Under the pieces are notes generated by a model. It saw nothing but the letters and a program-made list of their open reading frames with translations. It was not told the DNA's origin and searched no databases. Positions 8,604 through 17,260 of a stretch of DNA of 64,000 nucleotides are shown piece by piece (the stretch's first letter is position 1; each line of letters starts with the position of its first letter). This DNA is from MM2 sp035460165 (GTDB lineage Bacteria > Pseudomonadota > Gammaproteobacteria > Burkholderiales > Methylophilaceae). A program made the position numbers and the translations under genes. The DNA is taken from assembly GCA_035460165.1 (NCBI GenBank), contig DATHWW010000013.1, forward strand, positions 1 through 64,000, given 5' to 3'.

Positions 8604-10037
8604 ATGGCTACGACGAATGTCGTGACGAACGAGCAATATAACTACGATATTGTTCGCAAGTTCACCATCATGACGCTGGTCTGGGGTGCGGTCGGCATGC
8701 TGGTCGGGGTGTATATCGCTTCCGAACTGGCATTTCCGTTTTTGAATTTGGATACTCCGTATATCACATTTGGTCGACTGCGTCCGGTACACACCGGCGC
8801 CGTGATTTTCGGCTTCGGCGGTAGCGCTCTTTTCGCCACCTCGTACTATGTAGTGCAGCGCACCTGTCAGGCTCGCCTGTTTGGCGATGGCTTGGCCAAT
8901 TTTACTTTCTGGGGCTGGCAGGCGATTATCGTTCTGGCCGCACTCGGCCATGTCATGGGTTACAGCCAGGGCCGCGAATATGCCGAAATGGCCTGGCCTG
9001 TGGACGTCCTGATCGCTGTGGTCTGGGTCGCCTATGCTGCCGTTTTCATCGGCACCATCATGAAGCGCAAACAGCCGCATATCTATGTGGCCAACTGGTT
9101 CTATCTTGCCTTCATCCTGGCAACCGCACTGCTGCATATTTTCAATAACCTGGCCATCCCGTACAGCCTTACAGGTTCCTACAGCCTGTTCTCCGGCGCG
9201 CAGGATGCCATGACGCAATGGTGGTACGGTCACAACGCCGTGGGCTTCTTCCTCACCGCAGCTTTCCTCGGCATGATGTACTACTTCGTGCCCAAGCAAG
9301 CCGGCCGGCCGGTCTACTCCTATCGTCTGTCCATCATTCACTTCTGGGCACTGATCTTTCTGTACATGTGGGCAGGTTCGCACCATCTGCATTGGACCGC
9401 GATTCCGGACTGGACTTCGACTCTGGCCGCAACGTTCTCCATCATGCTGCTGCTGCCTTCCTGGGGCGGCATGATCAACGGCATCATGACACTGTCCGGC
9501 GCATGGGAAAAACTGCGCACCGACCCGATCATGCGCTTCCTGATCGTTTCGCTATCCTTCTACGGCATGTCGACTTTCGAAGGTCCGATGATGTCCCTCA
9601 AGGACGTGAACGCGCTGTCGCACTATACCGACTGGACGGTGGGTCACGTGCACTCCGGCGCGCTGGGCTGGGTGGCAATGATCACCTTCGGCGCGATGTA
9701 CCACCTGGTGCCCCGTCTGTGGAATACGCAGATTCATAATCCCAAGCTTATCAACGTCCATTTCTGGCTGGCGACCATCGGCATCCTGCTGTACATCGTC
9801 GCGATGTGGATCTCCGGCATCATGCAGGGTCTGATGTGGCGCGCCTTCGACGACTTCGGCAACCTGCAGTACTCGTTTGTCGAAACCGTGGCCGCGATGT
9901 TCCCCTTCTATGTGATGCGCGCGCTCGGCGGAGCCTTCTTCCTGACCGGCATGGTGATCATGTGCTACAACATGTTCAGGACCATCCGCAAGGGAAATGC
10001 CAATGTCGCTGCAAGCATCGCTACGGCTGCGGCATAA
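8604..10037 (+). CDS. ccoN: Cytochrome cbb3 oxidase subunit I
   Basis: CcoN is the catalytic subunit of the high-affinity C-type haem-copper oxidase, carrying haem b and the haem b3-CuB site in the inner membrane. The 477-residue product has about 12 membrane helices. Expected histidine motifs are present: RPVHTGAVIFGFGG, WWYGHNAVGFFLTAAFLGMMYYF (read in two halves: the CuB ligand His and the cross-linking Tyr helix), WAGSHHLHWTAIPDW and DWTVGHVHSGALGW. The ATG at 8604 follows GGAGAGAG. First gene of ccoNOQP. Confidence 0.98.
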   Translation: MATTNVVTNEQYNYDIVRKFTIMTLVWGAVGMLVGVYIASELAFPFLNLDTPYITFGRLRPVHTGAVIFGFGGSALFATSYYVVQRTCQARLFGDGLANFTFWGWQAIIVLAALGHVMGYSQGREYAEMAWPVDVLIAVVWVAYAAVFIGTIMKRKQPHIYVANWFYLAFILATALLHIFNNLAIPYSLTGSYSLFSGAQDAMTQWWYGHNAVGFFLTAAFLGMMYYFVPKQAGRPVYSYRLSIIHFWALIFLYMWAGSHHLHWTAIPDWTSTLAATFSIMLLLPSWGGMINGIMTLSGAWEKLRTDPIMRFLIVSLSFYGMSTFEGPMMSLKDVNALSHYTDWTVGHVHSGALGWVAMITFGAMYHLVPRLWNTQIHNPKLINVHFWLATIGILLYIVAMWISGIMQGLMWRAFDDFGNLQYSFVETVAAMFPFYVMRALGGAFFLTGMVIMCYNMFRTIRKGNANVAASIATAAA

Positions 10038-10063
10038 CCGGATAGAGAGAGGTTGGAGCTAAC

Positions 10064-10816
10064 ATGAAACATGACAAAATTGAACGTAATATCGGCCTGA
10101 TGGTGGTGTTGACCATGCTGGCGATCAGCGCCGGTGGCCTGGTTGAAATCATTCCGCTGTTCTTCATCAAGGATACGGTGGAAGTCGTCAAGACTGCCGA
10201 CGGCAAGGACATGGTTCGTCCTTACACGCCGCTCGAGCAGCTTGGTCGCGACATCTATGTCCGCGAAGGCTGCTATACCTGCCACTCGCAGATGATTCGT
10301 CCGTTCCGCGACGAAGCCCTGCGTTACGGGCATTACTCACTGGCTGCGGAGTCCAAGTACGACCACCCGTTCCAGTGGGGTTCCAAGCGTACCGGCCCTG
10401 ATCTGGCGCGCGTGGGCGGCAAGTACTCGAACGATTGGCACGTGCAGCATTTGGCTGCTCCGCGTTCCATGGTGCCCGAATCCGTGATGCCTAATTACCC
10501 GTGGCTGCTGGAAAACAGGCTGGATTACTCCAACGTCACGCAGCGTATGTCTGCTCTGCGCATGGTAGGTGTTCCCTACTCCAGCAATGAGGCCGAGTAC
10601 AAGCGCAATGTCGACACCTTCGGTGAAGATGTCGCCAACACGCTGCGTATCGAAAAGGGAGAAGAAAATCTGGTCAAGCAGGCCGGTACGGGCAATTTCG
10701 ATAACAACAAGAGCGATGTTACCGAGATGGATGCTCTGGTTGCCTACTTGCAGGTCCTGGGCACGATGGTCGACTTCAAGCAGTTCGACGACGACTATTT
10801 CGCCAAATTCCGCTAG
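10064..10816 (+). CDS. ccoO: Cytochrome cbb3 oxidase subunit II (monohaem cytochrome c)
   Basis: CcoO is the membrane-anchored monohaem cytochrome c that passes electrons to CcoN. The 250-residue product has one N-terminal helix (about 10-34), the haem c motif CYTCH (Cys70, Cys73, His74) in REGCYTCHSQMIRPF, and PRSMVPESVMPNYPWL with the distal Met. It lies 26 bases after ccoN. Confidence 0.98.
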   Translation: MKHDKIERNIGLMVVLTMLAISAGGLVEIIPLFFIKDTVEVVKTADGKDMVRPYTPLEQLGRDIYVREGCYTCHSQMIRPFRDEALRYGHYSLAAESKYDHPFQWGSKRTGPDLARVGGKYSNDWHVQHLAAPRSMVPESVMPNYPWLLENRLDYSNVTQRMSALRMVGVPYSSNEAEYKRNVDTFGEDVANTLRIEKGEENLVKQAGTGNFDNNKSDVTEMDALVAYLQVLGTMVDFKQFDDDYFAKFR

Positions 10817-10828
10817 GAGAAGCAGACT

Positions 10829-11011
10829 ATGGAATGGTTGATGTGGTTTACGCAGTTCGAGAACACCAAGCCTCTCGCATTGGTGATTTTCTTCACTGTC
10901 TTCTGTGCAGTCCTGTTCTACGTTTTCGGTAGCAGGCAGCGCGGAGCCAGGCTCGAGAGCTACAAGAACATGCCGTTCCTCGACGAACATCAGGATGTGA
11001 AGGGAAATTAA
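10829..11011 (+). CDS. ccoQ: Cytochrome cbb3 oxidase subunit CcoQ
   Basis: This is a 60-residue single-helix protein (helix about residues 16-34, LALVIFFTVFCAVLFYVFG) with a charged C-terminal tail containing NMPFLDE. CcoQ stabilises the cbb3 complex and is conserved mostly by size, topology and position between ccoO and ccoP, as here. A good ribosome site TAGGAG precedes it. Confidence 0.93.
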   Translation: MEWLMWFTQFENTKPLALVIFFTVFCAVLFYVFGSRQRGARLESYKNMPFLDEHQDVKGN

Positions 11012-11013
11012 TC

Positions 11014-11946
11014 ATGGGGCAACAAACGACTAAAAATACTACGGGTCACGTCTGGGACGACGATCTGCAGGAACTGACCAATCCGTTGCCGAGATGGTGG
11101 CTGTGGACGTTCTATCTCACTGTCATCTTTTCGGTAATCTACTGGATCATGTATCCGGCCTGGCCAATCGGCAAGTCCTACACCAAGGGCGTCGAAGGGG
11201 TGAACACGATCAAGTACACCGCCAGGACCGTGGACGGCAAGGAAGTGCAGAAGGAAACGCACTGGAACATGCGCTCCAAGCTGATGGCCGAAACCAATGA
11301 AGCCGAAGCTAGGCAGAAGCAGTGGTTCGACAAAGTGGCAGCCACGCCGTATGAAGATGTTGCCAAGGACGCGGAGCTGATGCAGTTCGTCAATTCCGCA
11401 GGCAAGACGCTGTTCTCCGACAATTGCGCGCCGTGCCATATGTCGGGCGGCCAGGGCAAGGTCACCTTCTCGCCCAACCTGACGGACGACAGCTGGATCT
11501 TTGGCGGTACTTACGAAAAGATCCATCAGACCCTGACTGGCGGCCGTACGGGCTTCATGCCTCCATTCAAGGATATGCTGAAGGAAGAGCAAATCACGCA
11601 GTTGGCAAACTACGTGCTGAGCCTCTCCGGCGAAAAGGTCGATACCGCTGCTGCTGCGGCCGGTGCCGAGCTGTTCAAGAACCCGGGCGTGGGATGTTTA
11701 GTCTGCCACGGGCCTGACGCGAAGGGTAATCAGGACATGGGCTCCGCCAACCTGACCGACAAGATCTGGCTGTGGGCGAATGTGCCGGCACAGCAAGACG
11801 CAGCCGGCAAGGTGGAAGAGGTCAAGAAGGTGATCACCGGCGGCCTGTCTCGCGGTGTGATGCCCGCTTGGGGTGGTCGCCTGAAGCCGGAACAGATCAA
11901 GCTGTTGACGGTCTATGTCCACGACAGCCTGGGCGGCGGCAAGTAG
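11014..11946 (+). CDS. ccoP: Cytochrome cbb3 oxidase subunit III (dihaem cytochrome c)
   Basis: CcoP is the dihaem c subunit accepting electrons from soluble cytochromes. The 310-residue product has the conserved N-terminal HVWDDDLQELTNPLPRWW, one membrane helix (about 30-48) and two haem c sites: CAPCH (Cys138, Cys141, His142) and CLVCH (Cys228, Cys231, His232), each followed by a Met ligand (GFMPPF and GVMPAW). It begins 3 bases after ccoQ and ends just before a terminator. Confidence 0.98.
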   Translation: MGQQTTKNTTGHVWDDDLQELTNPLPRWWLWTFYLTVIFSVIYWIMYPAWPIGKSYTKGVEGVNTIKYTARTVDGKEVQKETHWNMRSKLMAETNEAEARQKQWFDKVAATPYEDVAKDAELMQFVNSAGKTLFSDNCAPCHMSGGQGKVTFSPNLTDDSWIFGGTYEKIHQTLTGGRTGFMPPFKDMLKEEQITQLANYVLSLSGEKVDTAAAAAGAELFKNPGVGCLVCHGPDAKGNQDMGSANLTDKIWLWANVPAQQDAAGKVEEVKKVITGGLSRGVMPAWGGRLKPEQIKLLTVYVHDSLGGGK

Positions 11947-11982
11947 CAAGACGTTGATACAAACGCCGTAGGTAACATTTAC

Positions 11983-12019
11983 GAAGGGCTCGCGTTGCAT
12001 ACGTGGGCCTTTCTCTTTT
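11983..12019 (+). terminator. Hairpin terminator between ccoP and ccoG
   Basis: GAAGGGCTCGCG at 11983-11994 pairs with CGTGGGCCTTTC at 12002-12013 (12 pairs, three of them G-T) around a 7-base loop, and TCTTTT follows. It would end or attenuate the ccoNOQP transcript before the assembly genes. Confidence 0.7.
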
Positions 12020-12058
12020 GTGATTCGGAATACCCGGTTAGCAAATATAGGTAACTCA

Positions 12059-13486
12059 ATGGCAACAGAATCAGAAGTCCATCTTTACCAGAAGCGCATC
12101 CCGATTTTTGTTCGTTCGGTAGAGGGAAAATTCCGTAGCTTCAAGACGGGTATCCTCGTGCTGGCCTATACGGTATTTTTTGCGTTGCCGTGGGTGCAGT
12201 GGAATCGCGCCAGTTCGGCCGATCAGGCCATTCTGTTCGATCTGATGTCCAAACGTTTTTATATCTTCGACCTCGTGGTGTATCCACAGGACATTTTCTG
12301 GCTGTCGATGCTGCTGTTCATCGCGGCGACGCTGCTATTTTTCGTGACAGGCATGGTTGGCCGTGCGTGGTGCGGCTATTTCTGCTTCCAGACACTGTGG
12401 ACCGACATGTTCATGCTGATCGAACACATGATCCAGGGCGAGCGCCCGGCACGCATGCGTTTATACAAACAGCCATGGAATGTTGAGAAAATCCTCAAGG
12501 TCGGTTCGTCGCACTTCTTCATGCTCCTGGTTTCGTTCTGGACCGGCATCACTTTTGCCGCCTATTTCGCCTATGCGCCCCAGTTGCTGCATGATTTCTT
12601 TACCGGCCAGGCAGCCGATGCCGCCTATATCACTGTCATAACGCTGACTATCACCACCTATGTCGCGGGCGGCATTGCACGCGAGCAAATCTGCAATTAC
12701 ATCTGTCCTTACTCCCGCTTCCAGAGCGTGATGTATGAGCAGGATACGCTGGCCGTCAGCTACGATACCCGCCGTGGTGAAGGTACCGCCGGACGTGCGC
12801 TGCCGAAAGAAGGTTTGCGCGCCCGCGAAGAGCGCCAGGCCAAGGGGCATGGCGACTGCATCGACTGTGGCTTCTGCGTGCAAGTCTGCCCGACCGGCAT
12901 CGATATCCGCAACGGCCTGCAATATCAATGTATTTCCTGCGGCCTGTGTATCGATGCCTGCAACAACATCATGGATTCGGTTGGCTTCCCGCGTGGCCTG
13001 ATCCGCTACGATTCCGAACGGAATCTGAAGAGCGAAACGCCCACCAGGCCTCACCTGGAGTGGAAGCGCTTGAAAGTGCTCGGTTACGCCGTGGCACTGT
13101 TACTCATGATCGGTGCGCTCACGTACAACATCGGCACACGCAGCGATGCCGAGGTGCGCGTGGAAAAGATACGCCAGCCGCTCTTCGTCAAGCTCGCGGA
13201 CGGAAGCGTGCGTAACCGTTATCAGGTGCATATCGTTAACAAGACCGAGCTCGAAGAAACCTACAAGGTCGAGGTGCGTGGCATCCCGGCCAGCGCACTG
13301 GATCTGGGCGCGGTGACGACGATACGTGTCCGCGCCGGCAAGGATCTGCTGCTCAATGCCAAGGTGGATTTGCCGGAAGAGACGGCTGAGCATACGCACG
13401 AGTTCGAGTTCATGGTGACGCCCAATTCCGCTCCGAAGGAACCGATTGTGCGCAAGGTCGGATTCATTGGCGGGGAGGGCAAGTAA
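12059..13486 (+). CDS. ccoG: Cytochrome c oxidase accessory protein CcoG (FixG/RdxA family)
   Basis: CcoG is a membrane ferredoxin-like protein implicated in copper reduction during cbb3 assembly. The 475-residue product has about five membrane helices, conserved AWCGYFCFQTLW and ICNYICPYSRFQ motifs, two 4Fe-4S sites (Cys267/270/273/277 and Cys291/294/297/301) and a C-terminal immunoglobulin-like periplasmic domain. The ATG at 12059 begins the family-like sequence; the frame extends upstream to 12020 into the terminator, which argues against that start. It leads the ccoG-H-I assembly set. Confidence 0.95.
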   Translation: MATESEVHLYQKRIPIFVRSVEGKFRSFKTGILVLAYTVFFALPWVQWNRASSADQAILFDLMSKRFYIFDLVVYPQDIFWLSMLLFIAATLLFFVTGMVGRAWCGYFCFQTLWTDMFMLIEHMIQGERPARMRLYKQPWNVEKILKVGSSHFFMLLVSFWTGITFAAYFAYAPQLLHDFFTGQAADAAYITVITLTITTYVAGGIAREQICNYICPYSRFQSVMYEQDTLAVSYDTRRGEGTAGRALPKEGLRAREERQAKGHGDCIDCGFCVQVCPTGIDIRNGLQYQCISCGLCIDACNNIMDSVGFPRGLIRYDSERNLKSETPTRPHLEWKRLKVLGYAVALLLMIGALTYNIGTRSDAEVRVEKIRQPLFVKLADGSVRNRYQVHIVNKTELEETYKVEVRGIPASALDLGAVTTIRVRAGKDLLLNAKVDLPEETAEHTHEFEFMVTPNSAPKEPIVRKVGFIGGEGK

Positions 13487-13488
13487 CC

Positions 13489-14274
13489 ATGCAGATGTCG
13501 ATGACCCAAACCTTGTTTGGTGGCTTGCTGGCTGTAGTGTTCATTTTCATCATCGGAAGAAAATTGAATCTTTCCAGCTACTGGAGCGCCATTCTCGCAG
13601 GATTATTGCCTTTTCTTGGCTATCTCGGGTACGGCGTCAGCCATCCGCAAGACGGCGATGTGCTCGCCATTCATCTGGTGGTATTCATGGCGACTGCGGC
13701 CGTATTGGGAGTGTTCAGCATCACCTGGAAGAAAAAAGAAAAAATGCATTGGGCGCCCAAGCTCATCATCGCCTTTTTCATCATGCTGGCGATCCTGAAT
13801 GCGGCCCTGCTCTCCGTTGCCACGCATGGTCTGCCAGACTGGGTGACAAGTCTGATCCTGCCCAGCGAGGATCAGCAGCAAGTGCATACCGTCTTTCCGG
13901 GCGTGATTCCGCATGACCGCAATAAGCTCTATGAGCCTCACCAGCAGCAAATCGAGCAGCAACGCCATCTTGGATGGCAAGTTGAAATGGAAGGCCTGGA
14001 TGACCTGAAAGGCGGGGTCCGCCAAACGCTGAAGCTGACCTTGCGCGACGCCCAGGGCCAACCGATAGCCGCCGACCGCGTGATGCTCGGCTTCTGGCGC
14101 ATGGCGAACAGCAAGGATGACCGCACGATGCGCTTGCAACCGGCTGGCGCAGGTATCTATCAGGGCGAAGCCATGCTGTCCGACGCTGGACGCTGGGTAG
14201 TGGAAATCCATATCGAGCGCGGCAAGGACGTCTATCACACCAAGAAGTCGCTGCTGGTTAACGATCCATCCTGA
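13489..14274 (+). CDS. ccoH: FixH/CcoH-family protein with extra N-terminal membrane domain
   Basis: CcoH (FixH) is needed for assembly or stability of cbb3 oxidase. Here the FixH-like part is the C-terminal 100 residues or so, with GVRQTLKLTLRDAQGQPI, RTMRLQPAGAGIYQGEA and the closing DAGRWVVEIHIERG. Before it lie about four hydrophobic helices (roughly residues 5-20, 30-48, 57-75 and 86-108), whereas ordinary FixH has one helix and about 150-170 residues. The product is 261 residues. It starts 2 bases after ccoG and precedes ccoI, which supports the assignment. The role of the N-terminal part is unknown. Confidence 0.78.
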   Translation: MQMSMTQTLFGGLLAVVFIFIIGRKLNLSSYWSAILAGLLPFLGYLGYGVSHPQDGDVLAIHLVVFMATAAVLGVFSITWKKKEKMHWAPKLIIAFFIMLAILNAALLSVATHGLPDWVTSLILPSEDQQQVHTVFPGVIPHDRNKLYEPHQQQIEQQRHLGWQVEMEGLDDLKGGVRQTLKLTLRDAQGQPIAADRVMLGFWRMANSKDDRTMRLQPAGAGIYQGEAMLSDAGRWVVEIHIERGKDVYHTKKSLLVNDPS

Positions 14275-14291
14275 GCGGCCTGGCATATAGA

Positions 14292-16709
14292 ATGAGCGCG
14301 GACACCGCCTGTTACCACTGCGGCCTGCCTGTTCCCGAGGCCAGCCCGTTTCATGCCGTCATCCTTGCCGAGACGCGCGAGCTTTGCTGCCACGGCTGTC
14401 AGGCCGTGGCCGAATCCATTGTCGAAAACGGTCTGGAGGATTATTACCGTTACCGCACAGAGATGCCGCAAAGCGTCGAGGAACTGGTTCCGGAAGAGCT
14501 GCGCAAGCTCGACCTGTACGATCATCCCGAAGTGCAGAAAAGCTTTGTTCTTGAAACGGGCGAGCATCTCAAGCAGGCTTCGCTGATTCTCGAAGGCATT
14601 ACCTGCGCCGCCTGCATCTGGTTGAACGAGCGTCATCTGAAGCAGATTCCAGGCGTGCACGAAGTGAGTGTCAACTACGCCTCCCACCGCGCCCGCATCA
14701 GCTGGGACGAATCGCAGGTCAAGCTTTCCGCCATCCTCGCCGAAATCCGCAAGCTGGGATACCAGGCCCATCCCTTCAATGCACAGCAGCAGGAAGAGCG
14801 CCGTCAGGAAAGGCGCAAGGGCGATATTCGGCGGCTGGCGGTGGCCGGGATTTCCTCGGGACAGGTGATGATGCTCGCGGTCGCGCTCTACGCAGGCGAC
14901 GTACAGGGCATGGAACTCGCTACCCGCGAGCTGCTCCGCTGGTTCAGCCTGCTGCTCACAGTCCCCGCCATCCTGTACTCGGCGTGGCCATTCTATCAAT
15001 CGGCGTGGCGGGCGCTCATGCATCGCCAGGTCAACATGGATACCCCAATTACGCTGGGTGTGCTGGCGGGATTCTTCGGCAGCGTCTGGGCGACGATGGC
15101 GGGCGAAGGTGTGGTGTATTACGACACCATTACCATGCTGGTTTTCTTTCTGCTTGGCGCGCGCTTTCTGGAGCGCAACGCGCGCGAGAAATCCGTCGAA
15201 GCCGCCGAAAACCTGCTGCGCCTGGTGCCGGCCATGGCGACACGCGTCGGCGCCGATCAGCAACATGAGTTGGTGGCAGTGCACGAACTCTCCATCGGCG
15301 AACTGATCCTCGCCAAGCCGGGCGAAACCATAGCTGCAGACGGCGTGGTGGAAGAGGGTGAGAGCAACGCCGATGAATCGCTGCTCACGGGCGAAAGCCG
15401 CCCCTTGCCTAAGTCGCCCGGCGACCGTGTTTATGCCGGCAGCATCAACTACGAAAGCCCGCTGCTGATCCGCGTCAGCGGCGTCGGCGAGCAAACCGTG
15501 CTGGCCGGCATCGCCCGGCTGCTGGATCGCGCCCAGGCACAAAAACCCCGGCTGGCACAAATGGCCGACCGTCTGGCAAGCTGGTTTACTTATATCCTTC
15601 TTTTGCTGGTGGCAACTGTCGGCTGGTTCTGGTGGCGCATCGATCCTGCGCGCGCTTTCGAAATCATGCTGGCGGTGCTCGTGATCAGTTGTCCTTGCGC
15701 CTTGTCGCTGGCAGCTCCTGCGGCATTTGCCGCCGCCGGATCGCACCTGGTCAAACGCGGCGTGCTGCTCACGCGCGGCCATGCGCTCGAAACCCTGGCT
15801 CGCGCAACGCATTTCGTATTCGACAAAACGGGTACGTTGACCCTGGGTAAACCGGTGCTGCTGCAAACTATCGCCATCGGTGGCAAATCCGCTGAAGAGT
15901 ATCTGCTGTTGGCGGCAAGCCTGGAGCAAGCCTCGGAACACCCGTTGGCGCAAAGTTTTCTGCAAGCCGCCCAAGGGCGAACCTTGCCGGTGGTGACGGA
16001 CAGCGAAAATCTGCCGGGCAAGGGCGTTGCCGGGACGATAGCCGGGCAGCGTTATCTGGTGGGGAATGCGGCTGTGAACCCCATGCTCTCGACGCAATGC
16101 CGGCTGGACGCGGATGACATCCCGCCGGGCGCGACGCTGGTTTGGCTTAGCGATAGCGAGAGAGTGCTGGCCGCCTTCGTGATTGCCGACACACTGCGCC
16201 CGCAGGCCGTCGAAATGATCTCGCAACTGCGTCAGCGCGGTTTGCGCGTGTCCATACTCAGCGGCGACTCGGCCGACGCCGTTGCCCATCACGCGCAGGT
16301 TCTGGGTGTCGATGACTGGCAGGCCGACCTCGGGCCGGAGCAAAAGCTGGCTGCATTGCAAAAACTGCAACAGGGCGGTGAAATCGTCGCGATGGTCGGC
16401 GACGGCATCAACGACGCGCCAGTGCTGGCCGGAGCCCAGGTGTCGATTGCCATGGGCAGCGGCACGCAAATGGCGCGCACCAGTGGCGATATCGTGTTGC
16501 TGACGGAAAATCTGCTGGAAATCGAACATGCCGTGACGACAAGCCGTTTCGGCATGAGCGTCATCAAGCAGAATTTCGGCTGGGCGCTCGGCTATAACCT
16601 GCTGGCAATTCCGTTTGCGGCCACCGGATTCATTTCACCGTGGCTGGCGGCGTTGGGGATGTCGGTGAGTTCGCTGGTGGTGGTGCTGAATGCGCTGCGG
16701 TTACGCTGA
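14292..16709 (+). CDS. ccoI: Copper-translocating P1B-type ATPase CcoI (FixI)
   Basis: CcoI exports copper to the periplasm for cbb3 oxidase maturation. The 805-residue product has an N-terminal cysteine-rich segment (CYHC at 7-10, CCHGC at 32-36) and a heavy-metal-associated domain with GITCAACIW (Cys105, Cys108). Eight helices follow, with the CPC copper motif at 467-469, the phosphorylation motif DKTGTLT starting at Asp511 and the hinge GDGINDAP. The cysteine-rich N-terminus distinguishes CcoI from CopA. A ccoS gene, usual next, is not visible. Confidence 0.95.
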   Translation: MSADTACYHCGLPVPEASPFHAVILAETRELCCHGCQAVAESIVENGLEDYYRYRTEMPQSVEELVPEELRKLDLYDHPEVQKSFVLETGEHLKQASLILEGITCAACIWLNERHLKQIPGVHEVSVNYASHRARISWDESQVKLSAILAEIRKLGYQAHPFNAQQQEERRQERRKGDIRRLAVAGISSGQVMMLAVALYAGDVQGMELATRELLRWFSLLLTVPAILYSAWPFYQSAWRALMHRQVNMDTPITLGVLAGFFGSVWATMAGEGVVYYDTITMLVFFLLGARFLERNAREKSVEAAENLLRLVPAMATRVGADQQHELVAVHELSIGELILAKPGETIAADGVVEEGESNADESLLTGESRPLPKSPGDRVYAGSINYESPLLIRVSGVGEQTVLAGIARLLDRAQAQKPRLAQMADRLASWFTYILLLLVATVGWFWWRIDPARAFEIMLAVLVISCPCALSLAAPAAFAAAGSHLVKRGVLLTRGHALETLARATHFVFDKTGTLTLGKPVLLQTIAIGGKSAEEYLLLAASLEQASEHPLAQSFLQAAQGRTLPVVTDSENLPGKGVAGTIAGQRYLVGNAAVNPMLSTQCRLDADDIPPGATLVWLSDSERVLAAFVIADTLRPQAVEMISQLRQRGLRVSILSGDSADAVAHHAQVLGVDDWQADLGPEQKLAALQKLQQGGEIVAMVGDGINDAPVLAGAQVSIAMGSGTQMARTSGDIVLLTENLLEIEHAVTTSRFGMSVIKQNFGWALGYNLLAIPFAATGFISPWLAALGMSVSSLVVVLNALRLR

Positions 16710-16711
16710 TT

Positions 16712-16747
16712 TTATTCCCTCTCGGGGAAAGGGCTAGAGTGGGGGGA
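16712..16747. repeat. Possible decayed CCCTCTC...GGGAAAGGG intergenic repeat
   Basis: Just after ccoI, TTCCC-TCTC-GGGGAA is followed by AGGGCTAGAGTGGGG. This resembles, in degraded form, palindromic intergenic repeats of the pattern CCCTCTCCC...GGGAGAGGGCTRGGGTGAGGG that are common in proteobacteria. It could also be a weak hairpin terminator for ccoI, although no T-run follows. Confidence 0.3.
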
Positions 16748-16876
16748 AGCTGGTATTTTCTGGCTTTCTGCATTCGGTTTCGTATGGCAGATGAGAAGGC
16801 GTTATCCGCTGGAGGCAGGGTTAGGCGTTCCCATATGACAGAACACTGCGCCCATCCGCCTTACACGAGTTCGGGC

Positions 16877-17209
16877 TTACCTAAAAGTGTTTCCGGATTC
16901 AATATTGAGGTAAAGCCTGTTATCTCTGTGAAGTCCACCGCAATAGGTGAAGTAGACGGGCTGGTTTTTATGGTTGATAACAGATTTATACAATCCACCT
17001 TGCTCTTGTAACTCACCTAAATTGCATGTCCCAGAATTTACGAGTAAAAGTGTGGAACTGACAAAACGGTCTTCGTATTTCTGAAAGTCATCAGAATTCG
17101 CAATGGCTTGGCGCACATTATCTGCTGTGACAGGCTCACTTTTGTAACAACCCGCGCTGATAAATGAAATACATATCAGAACAAGGGAATGTGTAATATT
17201 TCGATTCAT
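16877..17209 (-). CDS. Small predicted lipoprotein of unknown function
   Basis: This 110-residue product has a signal sequence with lipobox SAGC (Cys about residue 21) and then a soluble domain with two more cysteines (in GTCNLGELQ and TYCGGLHR). I do not recognise the family. The gene and its surroundings are visibly more AT-rich than the neighbours, with unlike codon use, and it is flanked by more than 150 gene-free bases downstream; recent acquisition is plausible. The start at 17209 is chosen as the ATG before the signal peptide; a GTG at 17224 is possible. Confidence 0.6.
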   Translation of the reverse strand: MNRNITHSLVLICISFISAGCYKSEPVTADNVRQAIANSDDFQKYEDRFVSSTLLLVNSGTCNLGELQEQGGLYKSVINHKNQPVYFTYCGGLHRDNRLYLNIESGNTFR

Positions 17210-17260
17210 GTTAAATGCTTTCACGTTTCAATGAGGGCAAGTAATTATGAGCGTTTTCTG

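Noticed and set aside
14235..16529. Very long minus-strand open frame (over 760 codons) opposite ccoI
   Set aside because: It mirrors the ccoI coding region, has no ribosome site or recognisable domain, and its His/Gln/Arg-rich composition is typical of an antisense shadow of a GC-rich gene.
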